Under the pieces are notes generated by a model. The model worked only from the letters and a program-made list of their open reading frames with translations, searched no databases and had not been told where the DNA came from. Shown here one piece after another: positions 24,302 to 36,146 of a DNA stretch of 56,170 nucleotides. The translations under genes were made by a program, and so were the position numbers. Numbering within the stretch: the first letter of the stretch is position 1; the number at the start of each line of letters is the position of its first letter. The DNA is from Silicimonas sp. (lineage in GTDB: Bacteria; Pseudomonadota; Alphaproteobacteria; Rhodobacterales; Rhodobacteraceae): the NCBI GenBank assembly GCA_022819605.1, contig JAJEGW010000148.1, positions 1 to 56,170 on the forward strand, written 5' to 3'.

Positions 24302-24799
24302 GTGACCCTGCGAATTGCGCTTATCTCAATGCTGGCCATTTTGGCACATGCTGCCTCGTCGCAGATTGCAGGCATCAATCTTGGTTCTGCCGCATTCGAC
24401 AGGACTCAGCCCGTCGAGGTCACGGCCGACACGCTGTCGCTGGACCAGGAAAGCGGATCCGCCGTGTTCGATGGCAACGTCCTGGTCGTGCAGGACACTC
24501 TTCGGCTTTCGGCGGGCCGCGTGCTGATCGAGTACAGCGACGATGGCGGCGGGGCCAGCGGCATCGCGCGACTGCTTGCTTCAGGAGGCGTGACGTTCGT
24601 CACGGGAGGGGAGGCGGTCGAGGCCAGCGAAGCTGCCTATACCGTCGAGAGTGCCGAAGTGCAGTTCATCGGCGACGTCCTCTTGACACAGGGACGAAAC
24701 TCGATTTCCGGAGACAAGTTGACGATCAACCTCGAAACCGGCTCCGGTCGGATGGAAGGTCGCGTCCGCACCATTCTCAACCGGCAAGGCGGAAACTGA
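24302..24799 (+). CDS. lptA: LPS transport periplasmic protein LptA
   Basis: This 165-aa exported protein has a signal peptide (MTLRIALISMLAILAHAASSQ) and an OstA/LptA jellyroll: PVEVTADTLSLDQESGSAVFDGNVLVVQ is the family hallmark. It forms the periplasmic bridge for LPS between LptC and LptD. The start is GTG; an overlapping ATG ten bases earlier is in another frame. Its stop overlaps the lptB start as TGATG. Confidence 0.92.
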   Translation: MTLRIALISMLAILAHAASSQIAGINLGSAAFDRTQPVEVTADTLSLDQESGSAVFDGNVLVVQDTLRLSAGRVLIEYSDDGGGASGIARLLASGGVTFVTGGEAVEASEAAYTVESAEVQFIGDVLLTQGRNSISGDKLTINLETGSGRMEGRVRTILNRQGGN

Positions 24800-25554
24800 T
24801 GACGATTCTGACAGTCGCCTCGGAAACCGAGCAGGGCCTCGAAGTCAGAAACCTGAGGAAGTCCTTCCGCAAGAGACCGATCATCCGCGACGTCAGCCTC
24901 GACTTGCAGCGGGGCGAAGTCGTGGCGCTCCTCGGGCCCAACGGGTCCGGCAAGACCACATGCTTCTACACGATCGCCGGGCTGGTGATGCCGGATGGCG
25001 GACAGGTGCAGGTCGACGGGCGCGACGTCACCAACTACCCAATGTACCGTCGCGCAAGGCTTGGCATCGGCTACCTTCCGCAGGAACGCTCGATCTTCCA
25101 GGGGCTCAATGTCGAGGACAACATCCTGGCGATTCTCGAGATCGTCGAAACGGACAGGTCCAAGCGGCGCGAAAGACTCGAGGAGCTGCTGAACGAATTC
25201 TCGATCGCGCACTTGCGCCGCACGCCGTCAGTCGCATTGTCGGGGGGAGAACGCAGGCGCTGCGAAATCGCTCGCAGCCTTGCGGCCGATCCGAGATACC
25301 TGCTGCTTGACGAGCCCTTTCCAGGCATCGACCCGATCGCCGTCGGCGACATCCGCGAGCTGGTGATCGAACTCAAGGACCGAGGAATCGGCGTCTTGAT
25401 CACCGACCACAACGTGCGTGAGACGCTCCAGATCGTCGACCGGGCCTACATCCTCCACAATGGTACCGTGTTGATGAGCGGCAGCGCGGACGAAGTCGTC
25501 GTTGACGAGAAGGTCCGCCGCATCTTCCTGGGCCAGGAGTTTCGGATGGCATGA
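24799..25554 (+). CDS. lptB: LPS export ABC transporter ATPase LptB
   Basis: This 251-aa ATPase powers LPS extraction by LptFG. Walker A GPNGSGKTT lies at 46-54, with signature ALSGGERRRCEIARSLA, Walker B LLLDEPFPGIDPIAV and the switch histidine in ITDHNVRETL, all typical of LptB. The family usually reads DEPFAG; here it is DEPFPG. The ATG overlaps the lptA stop by one base. The in-frame open reading extends upstream across lptA in another frame, but that part is not protein-like. Confidence 0.95.
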   Translation: MTILTVASETEQGLEVRNLRKSFRKRPIIRDVSLDLQRGEVVALLGPNGSGKTTCFYTIAGLVMPDGGQVQVDGRDVTNYPMYRRARLGIGYLPQERSIFQGLNVEDNILAILEIVETDRSKRRERLEELLNEFSIAHLRRTPSVALSGGERRRCEIARSLAADPRYLLLDEPFPGIDPIAVGDIRELVIELKDRGIGVLITDHNVRETLQIVDRAYILHNGTVLMSGSADEVVVDEKVRRIFLGQEFRMA

Positions 25555-25752
25555 ATGGAGGTGCGGCTGACAGCGACGGCGCGGTCGACACCAGCTGGAA
25601 TCGATGGCAAATGCTGTCCGGCGTGAATCCCCGTGTCCGCTGGCCCCCTGCATCTTCAATGTCGTCGGGTCGCTTCACATATACATACAAGGTATCGTCC
25701 AAGGCTCTCGCCGCCTGACGGGTGGCAGGCCGTATCGTTTCGGGAGAAGTCC

Positions 25753-26316
25753 ATGCAGTATCAAGTCACCGGCAAGAAGATCGACATCGGCGAAGCGTTT
25801 CGAGAGCATATCACGGCGTCCCTCGACGAAGTCGCCGGCAAGTATGCCGGGAGGCCGACCGACGCGAACGTCGTATTCTCGAAGAGCGGCCACGAATTCG
25901 TCTGCGAAATCGTGATCCATCTTTCGACCGGACTCACCGTTCAGGCCCGAGGCCATGACCACGAGATATATGCCGCTTTCGAACGGAGCCGCGACAAGGC
26001 CGAAAAGCAGCTCCGGCGGTACAAGCGACGCCTGAAGGATCATCGCCGTGAACGACCTGTTGAACTTCAAGACGCGTCAGCCTATATCCTCGCGTCGTCC
26101 GACGGACACGACGAATCGGAACCCGACACGCTTCAGCCGATCATCATCGCAGAGATGGAAACGAAGATTCCTTTGCTGTCAGTCGGGGAAGCGGTGATGC
26201 AGATGGAGCTCGCGGGTGCTCCGGTGCTTGTCTTTCGCAATGAACTGCGGGGAACCGGAGTCAATGTCGTGTATCGTCGGGATGACGGGAACATTGGCTG
26301 GATCGACCCCAGCTAG
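25753..26316 (+). CDS. hpf: Ribosome hibernation promoting factor, long form
   Basis: This 187-aa factor dimerises 70S ribosomes into inactive 100S particles in stationary phase. The N-terminal ribosome-binding domain (MQYQVTGKKIDIGEAFREHI, about 1-100) is followed by a linker and the C-terminal dimerisation domain (from about 128, KIPLLSVGEAVMQMELAGAPVLVFRN). The ATG follows GGGAGAAG. It lies 198 nt after lptB, room for its own promoter, and 37 nt before ptsN. Confidence 0.93.
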   Translation: MQYQVTGKKIDIGEAFREHITASLDEVAGKYAGRPTDANVVFSKSGHEFVCEIVIHLSTGLTVQARGHDHEIYAAFERSRDKAEKQLRRYKRRLKDHRRERPVELQDASAYILASSDGHDESEPDTLQPIIIAEMETKIPLLSVGEAVMQMELAGAPVLVFRNELRGTGVNVVYRRDDGNIGWIDPS

Positions 26317-26353
26317 GTCAGTGAGGCCAACCGCTGCCAAGGGACAGGATTGA

Positions 26354-26818
26354 ATGAACGTAGCAAAGATTCTCCGCCCGGATGCGGTCAGGCACCTTGC
26401 CTCGCTCAGCAGCAAGAAGCGGCTGTTTCACGAGATTGGGGATCTGGCAGAAATCGCCTACGGCCTCAATCCGGCTGACGTGGCGTCAGCGCTTCAGGAA
26501 CGCGAGGCACTGGGTCCGACCGGAGTAGGGCATGGGGTTGCTTTGCCGCATGCCCGCCTGGCCGACCTGACAAACGTTTGCGGACTCTTCGTTCAGATCG
26601 AGCGCCCCCTCGAATTCGAGGCAGTCGACAAGCAGCCTGTCGATCTGGTCTTCGCGCTTCTGGCGCCCGAGGATGCAGGCGTTGAGCACTTGAAGGCGCT
26701 GGCAGTCGTGTCGCGCTCCATGCGTGACGTCGATCTTTGCACCAAGCTTCGCGCCAATACGGATTCGGCCACGTTGCACACCCTTCTTGCCGAACAGCCG
26801 CGCGAAAAGGCCGCCTGA
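26354..26818 (+). CDS. ptsN: Nitrogen regulatory PTS IIA protein
   Basis: This 154-aa EIIA-Ntr protein receives a phosphate from NPr and regulates potassium, nitrogen and stress functions by protein contact. The phosphorylated histidine is H66 in GVGHGVALPHARL, and IERPLEFEAVDKQPVDLVFALLAPE is typical. It is directly downstream of hpf, the usual alphaproteobacterial pairing; rpoN is not here. Confidence 0.94.
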   Translation: MNVAKILRPDAVRHLASLSSKKRLFHEIGDLAEIAYGLNPADVASALQEREALGPTGVGHGVALPHARLADLTNVCGLFVQIERPLEFEAVDKQPVDLVFALLAPEDAGVEHLKALAVVSRSMRDVDLCTKLRANTDSATLHTLLAEQPREKAA

Positions 26819-26956
26819 GCCGCAAGACGATTCTGTCCCGGTCGCTCCGCCGGGGCCAGTTCGAGCCATTCCCTCGAATCCAGCTGCGCGACCCGGTCGC
26901 AGGAATTCGCTGCTTCGCCGACCGAGCGATTTGCATGGCCGGCTCGGTCTGCCGAA

Positions 26957-27760
26957 TCACTCGGCGGCGAGGATCACTCCGGGCGAATGAGCCAGGAAGA
27001 ACGGGTTTCGAAAGGACGGCTTGCCATACGCGAGCGGTTCGTGCGTCTCCTTCCAGACCACCTTCCCCCCGGCAGCGGCCAAAACGGCATGGCCGGCGGC
27101 CGTGTCCCACTCCATCGTCGGGCCAAGACGTGGGTAGAAGTCCGCCTCTCCTGTCGCCACAAGGCAAAACTTGAGCGACGAACCGGCGCTCACCAGATCT
27201 GCCACCTCATATTTCGCGATGTAGTCGTCCGTTGCCTGGTCCCTGTGTGACTTCGATGCCACCACGCGCAACGCCGCATTGTCCGGTTCGACGACCCTGA
27301 TCTGTCGCGTGTCGCCAGGCCTGTCCGCGCCCAGATCGCCCGTTTCCTCGATCGCCCCGCCTTCCGGCAAGGTCAGGAACAGCCGCCTCTTCGCCGGCGC
27401 ATAGACAACGCCCAACACCGGGCAGCCGTCTTCGACCAGTGCGATGTTCACCGTGAAGTCGCCCCTGCGCTGGACGAATTCCTTGGTGCCGTCCAGCGGA
27501 TCAACGATCAGGAACGTCCTGGCCGAAAGATCATGGGTCGCGGATTGTTCCTCGGTCACCAGGGGCAAACCCGGGAATCCGGCCGTCAGCCCTGCCGCTA
27601 TCAGCCTGTCGGCTGCCTCGTCCGCCTCCGTCACCGGGGACGAGTCCTGCTTTTTCCTGATCACGAGATCGTCGCGACGGTAGGTCTCCATGATGGCCTC
27701 GCCGCCTTGAATCGCCAAGCGGCGCATGGTCGACACCAAAATGTCTCTATCAGCATTCAC
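26957..27760 (-). CDS. cysQ: 3'(2'),5'-bisphosphate nucleotidase CysQ
   Basis: This 267-aa magnesium-dependent phosphatase of the inositol monophosphatase fold hydrolyses PAP to AMP, removing a by-product of sulfate assimilation. Metal-site motifs are TEEQS, DPLDGTKEF and WDTAAGHAVLAAAGG. The start is GTG with AAGGA seven bases ahead. It converges on ptsN with a gap of 138 nt in which I see no feature. Confidence 0.93.
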   Translation of the reverse strand: MNADRDILVSTMRRLAIQGGEAIMETYRRDDLVIRKKQDSSPVTEADEAADRLIAAGLTAGFPGLPLVTEEQSATHDLSARTFLIVDPLDGTKEFVQRRGDFTVNIALVEDGCPVLGVVYAPAKRRLFLTLPEGGAIEETGDLGADRPGDTRQIRVVEPDNAALRVVASKSHRDQATDDYIAKYEVADLVSAGSSLKFCLVATGEADFYPRLGPTMEWDTAAGHAVLAAAGGKVVWKETHEPLAYGKPSFRNPFFLAHSPGVILAAE

Positions 27761-27882
27761 TGCGGATTCCTTCGCATGCCCTGTCGATACGCTTCGTCAG
27801 GGGACTGCGGAACTTATTGTCCTCTCGGCGAGAACGGGCAACCCGGTTTCACGGCCAGCACCAGTTCGGGAGCCGTACGGAC

Positions 27883-28491
27883 CTATCCGGCCACCCGCAT
27901 TGTGACGTTGATTCGACCACCGTCGGGCAGAAGGGACGACGAACCGAACCGGATCCGGTCAATGCCGTGATATGCCAGCCGCGCTGCACCCGAGAGCACG
28001 GCCACGTCGCCGGAATTCAGCCAGATGGATTGCGTCGGGCCACCACGGGTCACCTGCCCGATCCGGAACAGCGCGTCATCTCCGAGGGAAATCGAAACGA
28101 CCGGCCAGTCCAGATCGACCTCGTCCCGATCCTGGTGCAGTCCCATTTTCGAGCCTTCGCCGTAAAAATTGACGAGACATGAGTCCGGTGCGCGATCAAC
28201 GCCCGAAATCGTCGACCAGACATCAAGCATTGCGATCGGAATCTCGGGCCAGGCTTCGCCATCCGGCTGGAGAGAATCGTATCTGTAGCCGGCGCGGTCC
28301 GTGACCCAACCGACCCTTCCGGCGGCACTCATTCTTACCGACATCTTCTTGCCGCCGGGCGTTTCATACCTGCGAAAGGGCGCCTTTGCGGCAACGTCGC
28401 GCAAGTCGCCCACCATTTTGCGCTGCAGGTCCGGGGCAAGAAACCCTTTCCAGATCCTGACGCCATTCACATCCAACGCGGTGCCCGACAT
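27883..28491 (-). CDS. alkB: Alpha-ketoglutarate-dependent dioxygenase AlkB
   Basis: This 202-aa Fe(II)/2-oxoglutarate dioxygenase removes alkyl lesions such as 1-methyladenine and 3-methylcytosine from DNA or RNA. The iron ligands are the H-x-D of MGLHQDRDE and the histidine of LAYHGIDRI; the 2-oxoglutarate arginine is in RINVTMR. NFYGEGSKMG matches the family. The ATG at 28491 fits the normal length of about 200-216 aa; longer frames give a cysteine-rich leader without similarity. Confidence 0.93.
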   Translation of the reverse strand: MSGTALDVNGVRIWKGFLAPDLQRKMVGDLRDVAAKAPFRRYETPGGKKMSVRMSAAGRVGWVTDRAGYRYDSLQPDGEAWPEIPIAMLDVWSTISGVDRAPDSCLVNFYGEGSKMGLHQDRDEVDLDWPVVSISLGDDALFRIGQVTRGGPTQSIWLNSGDVAVLSGAARLAYHGIDRIRFGSSSLLPDGGRINVTMRVAG

Positions 28492-28734
28492 GCGCGCACT
28501 ATAGCCGGATGGCCGCAAGGTTCCATCGGGCACAGGATCAAGATTGTCGCCCTCCTGGCACCAATGCCGCGAACGCACGCTGATCGTTGCCGCGTCTTTC
28601 GCCCCGTATCGTGCCCGACAAGCGGCCTGCGTCCGCATCTGGCGCCGTCTGTCCGGGCGCAAGTCGGCGAGTCGGGTCGGCGGGTCGTGTTCGCATTCGG
28701 TTCAGACCCTTTGTGAATTCGCTTTCCTGACCTG

Positions 28735-28763
28735 CTTGCAGGCGCCAAGACCGCTACCTATAT
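28735..28763 (+). promoter_or_regulatory. RpoH (sigma-32) type heat-shock promoter of dnaK
   Basis: CTTG (28735-28738), an 18-bp spacer and CCTATAT (28757-28763) match the alphaproteobacterial heat-shock consensus CTTG-N17/18-CYTATNT. Transcription should start near 28770, giving a leader of about 100 nt before the dnaK ATG. Confidence 0.72.
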
Positions 28764-28812
28764 ACCCCACGAACCCGTGATCGCCCCTTGATGCGTCACG
28801 ACTTATGGGATG

Positions 28813-28843
28813 GGAAACCGGTGCCGAACCGGGCCGGTTTTCC
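28813..28843 (+). promoter_or_regulatory. Stem-loop in the dnaK leader
   Basis: GGAAACCGG (28813-28821) can pair with CCGGTTTTCC (28834-28843) with one bulged T and a 12-nt loop. It ends 30 nt before the ATG and does not itself bury the Shine-Dalgarno, so a role in message stability is more likely than a thermosensor. Confidence 0.4.
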
Positions 28844-28873
28844 GGACATCGCCGAAAGAAAGAGGACACAGGA

Positions 28874-30796
28874 ATGGGCAAAGTTATCGGTATTGACCTG
28901 GGTACAACGAACAGCTGCGTCGCCATCATGGATGGGTCCCAGCCCCGGGTGATCGAAAACACCGAAGGCGCGCGAACCACGCCATCAATCGTCGCGTTCA
29001 CCGACAAGGAACGCCTTGTTGGGCAACCGGCTAAACGCCAGGCAGTCACGAATCCGGAGAACACCGTTTTCGCGGTCAAGCGCCTGATCGGACGTCGTGT
29101 CGACGATGCCGAGGTGACGAAGGACAAGAAGATCGTGCCATATGCCATCGTCGATGGCGGCAACGGTGATGCCTGGGTCGAGGCGGGAGGCGAAAACTAC
29201 TCGCCGTCCCAGATCTCGGCTTTCATCCTCCAGAAAATGAAGGAAACCGCCGAGGGCTACCTTGGCGAGGACGTCGCGCAGGCCGTCATCACCGTGCCGG
29301 CCTACTTCAACGACGCGCAGCGCCAAGCCACGAAGGATGCCGGCAAGATCGCCGGGCTCGAGGTGCTGCGGATCATCAATGAGCCGACCGCCGCGGCCCT
29401 GGCCTACGGTCTCGACAAGAAGGAGACGAAGACCATTGCCGTCTATGATCTCGGCGGCGGCACCTTCGACATCACGATCCTCGAGATCGATGACGGCCTC
29501 TTCGAGGTGAAGTCCACGAATGGCGACACGTTTCTCGGCGGCGAGGATTTCGACATGCGGGTCGTCAACCACCTGGCCGAGGAGTTCAAGAAGGAGCACG
29601 GTGTTGACCTGACCGCCGACAAGATGGCGCTTCAGCGCCTGAAAGAGGCGGCAGAAAAGGCAAAGATCGAGCTTTCAAGCTCCTCCCAGACCGAGATAAA
29701 CCAGCCGTTCATTTCGATGGATCCTGGCTCGGGTACGCCGCTCCACATGGTCATCAAGCTGACCCGCGCAAAGCTGGAGAGCCTTGTAGGCGACCTGATC
29801 AAGAAGTCGATCAAGCCGTGCCAGGCTGCCCTGAAGGATGCCGGCATCCCGAAGGACAGCATCGATGAAGTCGTTCTTGTCGGCGGCATGACACGGATGC
29901 CGAAGGTCATCGAGGAAGTCACGAAGTTCTTCGGAAAGGAGCCGCACAAGGGCGTGAACCCCGACGAGGTCGTCGCAATGGGCGCTGCCATTCAGGCCGG
30001 CGTTCTCCAGGGTGACGTCAAGGACGTTGTCCTGCTCGACGTGACGCCGCTTTCCCTGGGCATTGAAACGCTTGGAGGCGTCTTCACCCGGCTCATCGAT
30101 CGCAACACGACGATTCCCACGAAAAAGTCGCAGATCTTCTCGACCGCCGAGGACAACCAGAACGCGGTTACCATCCGCGTCTTCCAGGGCGAGCGCGAAA
30201 TGGCGGCGGACAACAAGATTCTCGGTCAGTTCAACCTGGAAGAGATTCCTCCCGCGCCACGTGGAATGCCCCAGATCGAGGTGACCTTCGACATCGATGC
30301 CAACGGCATTGTCAGCGTGTCGGCCAAGGACAAGGGCACCGGCAAGGAACAGAAGATCACGATCCAGGCGTCGAGCGGCCTTTCGGACGAAGAAATCGAA
30401 CGGATGGTCAAGGATGCCGAGGAAAACGCCGAGGCCGACAGGGAACGCCGGGAGCTGGTCGAGGCGAAGAACAGCGCCGAAAGCAAGATCGACTACTACG
30501 AAAAGCAGATCAAGGAGCATAGCGACAAGGTCGATCCAACCACCGTTGAGGCGATCGAGCTGGCCATCTCTGCACTCAAGGACGACCTCGAAAAGGACGA
30601 TGTCACGGCAGAAAAGCTGCAATCCGGCATTCGCAACCTGGAAGAAGCGTCGATGAAACTGGGCGAGGCAATCTACAAGGCGCAGGCCGAGTCCGCTGGA
30701 GACACCGATCCGGACGCCGAAGACGAGCCGCGCGGTGTGGATGACGACATTGTCGATGCCGACTTCGAAGACCTCGAAGACGACAAGCGCGCTTGA
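28874..30796 (+). CDS. dnaK: Molecular chaperone DnaK (Hsp70)
   Basis: This 640-aa Hsp70 folds and protects proteins by ATP-driven binding cycles with DnaJ and GrpE. The start [17 protein letters not shown], phosphate-loop [17 protein letters not shown], and the substrate domain [19 protein letters not shown] are canonical; it ends in an acidic tail ([18 protein letters not shown]). An upstream in-frame ATG at 28805 lies in the leader and is not used by the family. It is preceded by an RpoH promoter and followed by a hairpin and dnaJ. Confidence 0.98.
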   Translation: MGKVIGIDLGTTNSCVAIMDGSQPRVIENTEGARTTPSIVAFTDKERLVGQPAKRQAVTNPENTVFAVKRLIGRRVDDAEVTKDKKIVPYAIVDGGNGDAWVEAGGENYSPSQISAFILQKMKETAEGYLGEDVAQAVITVPAYFNDAQRQATKDAGKIAGLEVLRIINEPTAAALAYGLDKKETKTIAVYDLGGGTFDITILEIDDGLFEVKSTNGDTFLGGEDFDMRVVNHLAEEFKKEHGVDLTADKMALQRLKEAAEKAKIELSSSSQTEINQPFISMDPGSGTPLHMVIKLTRAKLESLVGDLIKKSIKPCQAALKDAGIPKDSIDEVVLVGGMTRMPKVIEEVTKFFGKEPHKGVNPDEVVAMGAAIQAGVLQGDVKDVVLLDVTPLSLGIETLGGVFTRLIDRNTTIPTKKSQIFSTAEDNQNAVTIRVFQGEREMAADNKILGQFNLEEIPPAPRGMPQIEVTFDIDANGIVSVSAKDKGTGKEQKITIQASSGLSDEEIERMVKDAEENAEADRERRELVEAKNSAESKIDYYEKQIKEHSDKVDPTTVEAIELAISALKDDLEKDDVTAEKLQSGIRNLEEASMKLGEAIYKAQAESAGDTDPDAEDEPRGVDDDIVDADFEDLEDDKRA

Positions 30797-30816
30797 CGCC
30801 GCTTGGCGCGACTCAC

Positions 30817-30845
30817 GACCGGCCCGAGGCCTTCTCGGGCCGGTC
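30817..30845 (+). terminator. Intergenic stem-loop between dnaK and dnaJ
   Basis: Twelve-base perfect arms (GACCGGCCCGAG, 30817-30828, and CTCGGGCCGGTC, 30834-30845) close a 5-nt loop 20 nt after the dnaK stop. No T-run follows, so read-through to dnaJ is expected; it probably sets the DnaK:DnaJ ratio. Confidence 0.75.
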
Positions 30846-30869
30846 GCAGCGCTTCAAGGGGAATGAGAC

Positions 30870-32015
30870 ATGTCCAAGCGCGATTTCTACGAGGTTCTTG
30901 GGGTCGCCAGGGGTGCGTCATCCGAAGAGCTAAAGAAGGCATACCGGCGCAAGGCAAAGGACCTTCACCCGGACCGCAACTCGGACAATCCCAACGCCGA
31001 AGCCCAGTTCAAGGAAGTCAACGAAGCGTACGAAATCCTCAGGGACTCCGAAAAGAAAGCGGCCTATGACCGCTTCGGTCATGCCGCGTTCGAGGGAGGC
31101 ATGGGCGGCGGGGCGCATCCCGGACGCGAATACGCAGGAGGCGATTTCGCCAGCGCATTTTCGGATGTCTTTGACGATCTGTTCGGCGACATAACCGGAT
31201 CTCGCCGCGGAAGAGGGCGCCAGCGCGCAACGCGCGGCTCGGACCTGCGCTACAACCTGCGTGTTGCGCTCGAAGACGCGTATGCGGGCATCCAGAAGTC
31301 CATCCGGGTACCGACCGCCCTGGCCTGCGAAACATGCAACGGCACGGGAGCCGAAGGCGGCGCGGAACCGGAATCCTGCCCGACTTGCTCGGGCTTGGGA
31401 AAGGTGCGCGCGAGCCAGGGCTTTTTCACGGTGGAGCGTACCTGTCCCACCTGCTCTGGCGCCGGCCAGGTCATCAGGAATCCCTGCGGGTCCTGCGGCG
31501 GATCCGGGCGGGTCGCGAAGGAACGCTCGCTTTCCGTCAACATTCCCGTTGGCGTAGAAACCGGAACGCGGATCCGGCTCGCCGGTGAAGGCGAGGCGGG
31601 TTTGCGGGGAGGTCCGCCTGGCGATCTCTACATCTTTGTCAATGTCGCCGAGCATGCGTTGTTCCAGCGCGACGGAATGAACCTGTATTGTCAAGTGCCT
31701 GTTTCGATGGCGACGGCAGCACTCGGGGGCGACATCGAGGTTCCCACCATCGATGGCGGGCGCAGCCGCGTGAAGATTCCGACCGGCAGCCAGTCGGGCC
31801 GCCAGATGCGGCTTCGGGGCAAGGGAATGCCTCCGCTGAGGGGTGGAGGCCGTGGCGACATGATGGTCGAGCTTGCGGTCGAAACTCCGGTCAACCTGAC
31901 TGCCAGGCAGAAGGAACTGCTCCTCGAGTTTGAAGAGCTCTCGGCGGAAAACAATCCCAACAGCTCGGGGTTTTTCGAGAAAGTGAGATCCTTCTGGGAA
32001 AGCATGAAGGCCTGA
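30870..32015 (+). CDS. dnaJ: Molecular chaperone DnaJ (Hsp40)
   Basis: This 381-aa type I Hsp40 stimulates DnaK ATPase and presents substrates. The J domain (1-70) has the essential HPD ([10 protein letters not shown]), then a G-rich linker ([12 protein letters not shown]), four zinc-finger repeats ([32 protein letters not shown]) and the C-terminal substrate domain. Its ATG at 30870 follows GGGAATGAG. It is co-transcribed with dnaK across the hairpin. Confidence 0.97.
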   Translation: MSKRDFYEVLGVARGASSEELKKAYRRKAKDLHPDRNSDNPNAEAQFKEVNEAYEILRDSEKKAAYDRFGHAAFEGGMGGGAHPGREYAGGDFASAFSDVFDDLFGDITGSRRGRGRQRATRGSDLRYNLRVALEDAYAGIQKSIRVPTALACETCNGTGAEGGAEPESCPTCSGLGKVRASQGFFTVERTCPTCSGAGQVIRNPCGSCGGSGRVAKERSLSVNIPVGVETGTRIRLAGEGEAGLRGGPPGDLYIFVNVAEHALFQRDGMNLYCQVPVSMATAALGGDIEVPTIDGGRSRVKIPTGSQSGRQMRLRGKGMPPLRGGGRGDMMVELAVETPVNLTARQKELLLEFEELSAENNPNSSGFFEKVRSFWESMKA

Positions 32016-32422
32016 ACGGCGGGCCGCATCAAGGTACGAATATAGGTGCCGCCCTTGAACGCACGGGCTGAGGTTGCCGGCCATTCAAGCCAGGTTCATT
32101 CGCCGTGCGACTGCTACTCGCCCTGACGGGCCTGCACGGCACATCTGACAAACGTTGCACCGGAATGACGGACGTGCGCCCGTTTGCCGGACAAGACTGA
32201 CCGGCGTCCCCTCTGTTCCAGCATGCTCGGCAACCCTGAAAGGGTTCCGGCACCCTTTCGGCCGGACGAGCCCGCCGGTCCCCACAATGGAGCAGCGGAG
32301 CGTGTCGAGCGCGCGGACGCGATCCCGGTGCGCTCAAGCCCGAAATGTCGCGCCAGTCGCCTGATCATGCGGCAGCATCCATGGCTTGAAGGGAAGTCTC
32401 GCGCCACTGAATGCCGCGAGGT
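32016..32422. other. Convergent intergenic region between dnaJ and secA
   Basis: About 400 nt between two 3' ends. Open frames here are short and without motifs. It holds a set of self-complementary segments at 32231-32260. I see no T-run that would make a classical terminator for either gene. Confidence 0.55.
32239..32260. repeat. Inverted repeat between dnaJ and secA
   Basis: GAAAGGGT (32239-32246) pairs with ACCCTTTC (32253-32260) over a 6-nt loop. An overlapping alternative pairs AACCCT just upstream with AGGGTT, so two mutually exclusive stems are possible. It may be the 3'-end structure of one of the flanking messages. Confidence 0.45.
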
Positions 32423-35113
<2,691 letters not shown>

Positions 35114-35226
35114 TCGCAGCGCCTCTTGGCATCAGGACTGACGAGATCGTGTGAGGGGATGAGCTTGCCCGTGCCTCTGGCCCGCCATAGAAGGGCAAGG
35201 AAACAGCCGCCTCGCCAACGTTCAGC

Positions 35227-35255
35227 GATTTAAGGGGCGGGTATCCTGCTGTCAA
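35227..35255 (-). promoter_or_regulatory. Predicted sigma-70 promoter of secA
   Basis: On the minus strand TTGACA (35255-35250, full consensus) is followed by exactly 17 bp and TAAATC (35232-35227). The message would begin near 35220, giving a leader of about 107 nt before secA. Confidence 0.65.
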
Positions 35256-35292
35256 CTTCGCCCGGACTCCCGGCCCCATTCGAGGACACAAC

Positions 35293-36144
35293 ATGACTTC
35301 AAGAAAAAGGCTTGCCGCCTTCGCGGCCGTGATCGCACTGGCACTTCCAACGAGCGCGTTCGGGGACGAGCATGTCCGCGCGGATACGGTCGTGGCAACC
35401 GTAAACGGCACGGACATCACCTTGGGACACATGATCCTGCTGAAGCAGCGCCTCCCGGACCAGTACCGGCAACTTCCAGGCGACGTCCTCTTCGAAGGAA
35501 TTCTCGACCAGCTTGTTCAGCATGCGTTGCTGGGCAACGTTGTCGAGACTCTCCCGCTCAGAGCGCGCCTGACACTAGAAAACGAGGAGCGCGCGCTTCG
35601 CGCCAACGAGGAAATGCGGCGCGTGGCGTCTGCCGCCATGACGAACGAGGCCCTGCAGGAAGCATACGACCAGGTCTACGGTTCGGCCGAGCCCCAGACC
35701 GAATACAACGCCTCGCACATTCTCGTGACGACGGAAGAGGAAGCGCTTGCGCTCGTGACGGAACTGGATGGCGGTGCCGACTTCGCCGGCCTCGCAAAGG
35801 AAAGGTCCACCGGACCCTCCGGGCCCAGTGGCGGAGAGCTGGGCTGGTTCGCCAGGGGCGCAATGGTGCCTCCGTTCGATGCCGCGGTCGCTGCACTCGA
35901 GACCGGAACGATTTCGGCACCGGTGCAGACGCAGTTTGGCTGGCACGTCATCAAGCTCAACGAGACGCGAACGAAGGACGTGCCGACCATTGCCGAGGTT
36001 CAGGGAGAGCTTCTTGACAGCATCCAGCGATCCGCGATCGAAAGCCGTCTGGACGAGTTGACGGCCGGTGCCGACATAACGCGCAAGACAGCGGATGACA
36101 TCGACCCAATCGTTCTGGACGATCTCTCGCTCGTGGGTGGCTGA
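35293..36144 (+). CDS. Periplasmic parvulin-type peptidyl-prolyl isomerase
   Basis: This 283-aa exported protein has a signal peptide (RKRLAAFAAVIALALPTSAFG) and a central PpiC/rotamase domain (ASHILVTTEEEALALV to FGWHVIKLNETR, about 137-240) with helical flanks, like SurA/PrsA foldases. It helps fold outer-membrane or secreted proteins after Sec export, in keeping with its place beside secA. It ends two bases before argJ. Confidence 0.92.
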   Translation: MTSRKRLAAFAAVIALALPTSAFGDEHVRADTVVATVNGTDITLGHMILLKQRLPDQYRQLPGDVLFEGILDQLVQHALLGNVVETLPLRARLTLENEERALRANEEMRRVASAAMTNEALQEAYDQVYGSAEPQTEYNASHILVTTEEEALALVTELDGGADFAGLAKERSTGPSGPSGGELGWFARGAMVPPFDAAVAALETGTISAPVQTQFGWHVIKLNETRTKDVPTIAEVQGELLDSIQRSAIESRLDELTAGADITRKTADDIDPIVLDDLSLVGG

Positions 36145-36146
36145 CG

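Larger units (their letters stand above)
28492..28873. other. Divergent region between alkB and dnaK
   Basis: About 380 nt with no supported gene. It contains the RpoH-type promoter (28735-28763) and a stem-forming leader of dnaK (28813-28843). I found no clear alkB promoter. Confidence 0.6.

Noticed and set aside
24292..25554. A single 420-codon frame suggesting an LptB with a long N-terminal extension
   Set aside because: Its first part overlaps lptA in another frame and is not protein-like. LptB begins at ATG 24799, overlapping the lptA stop as usual.
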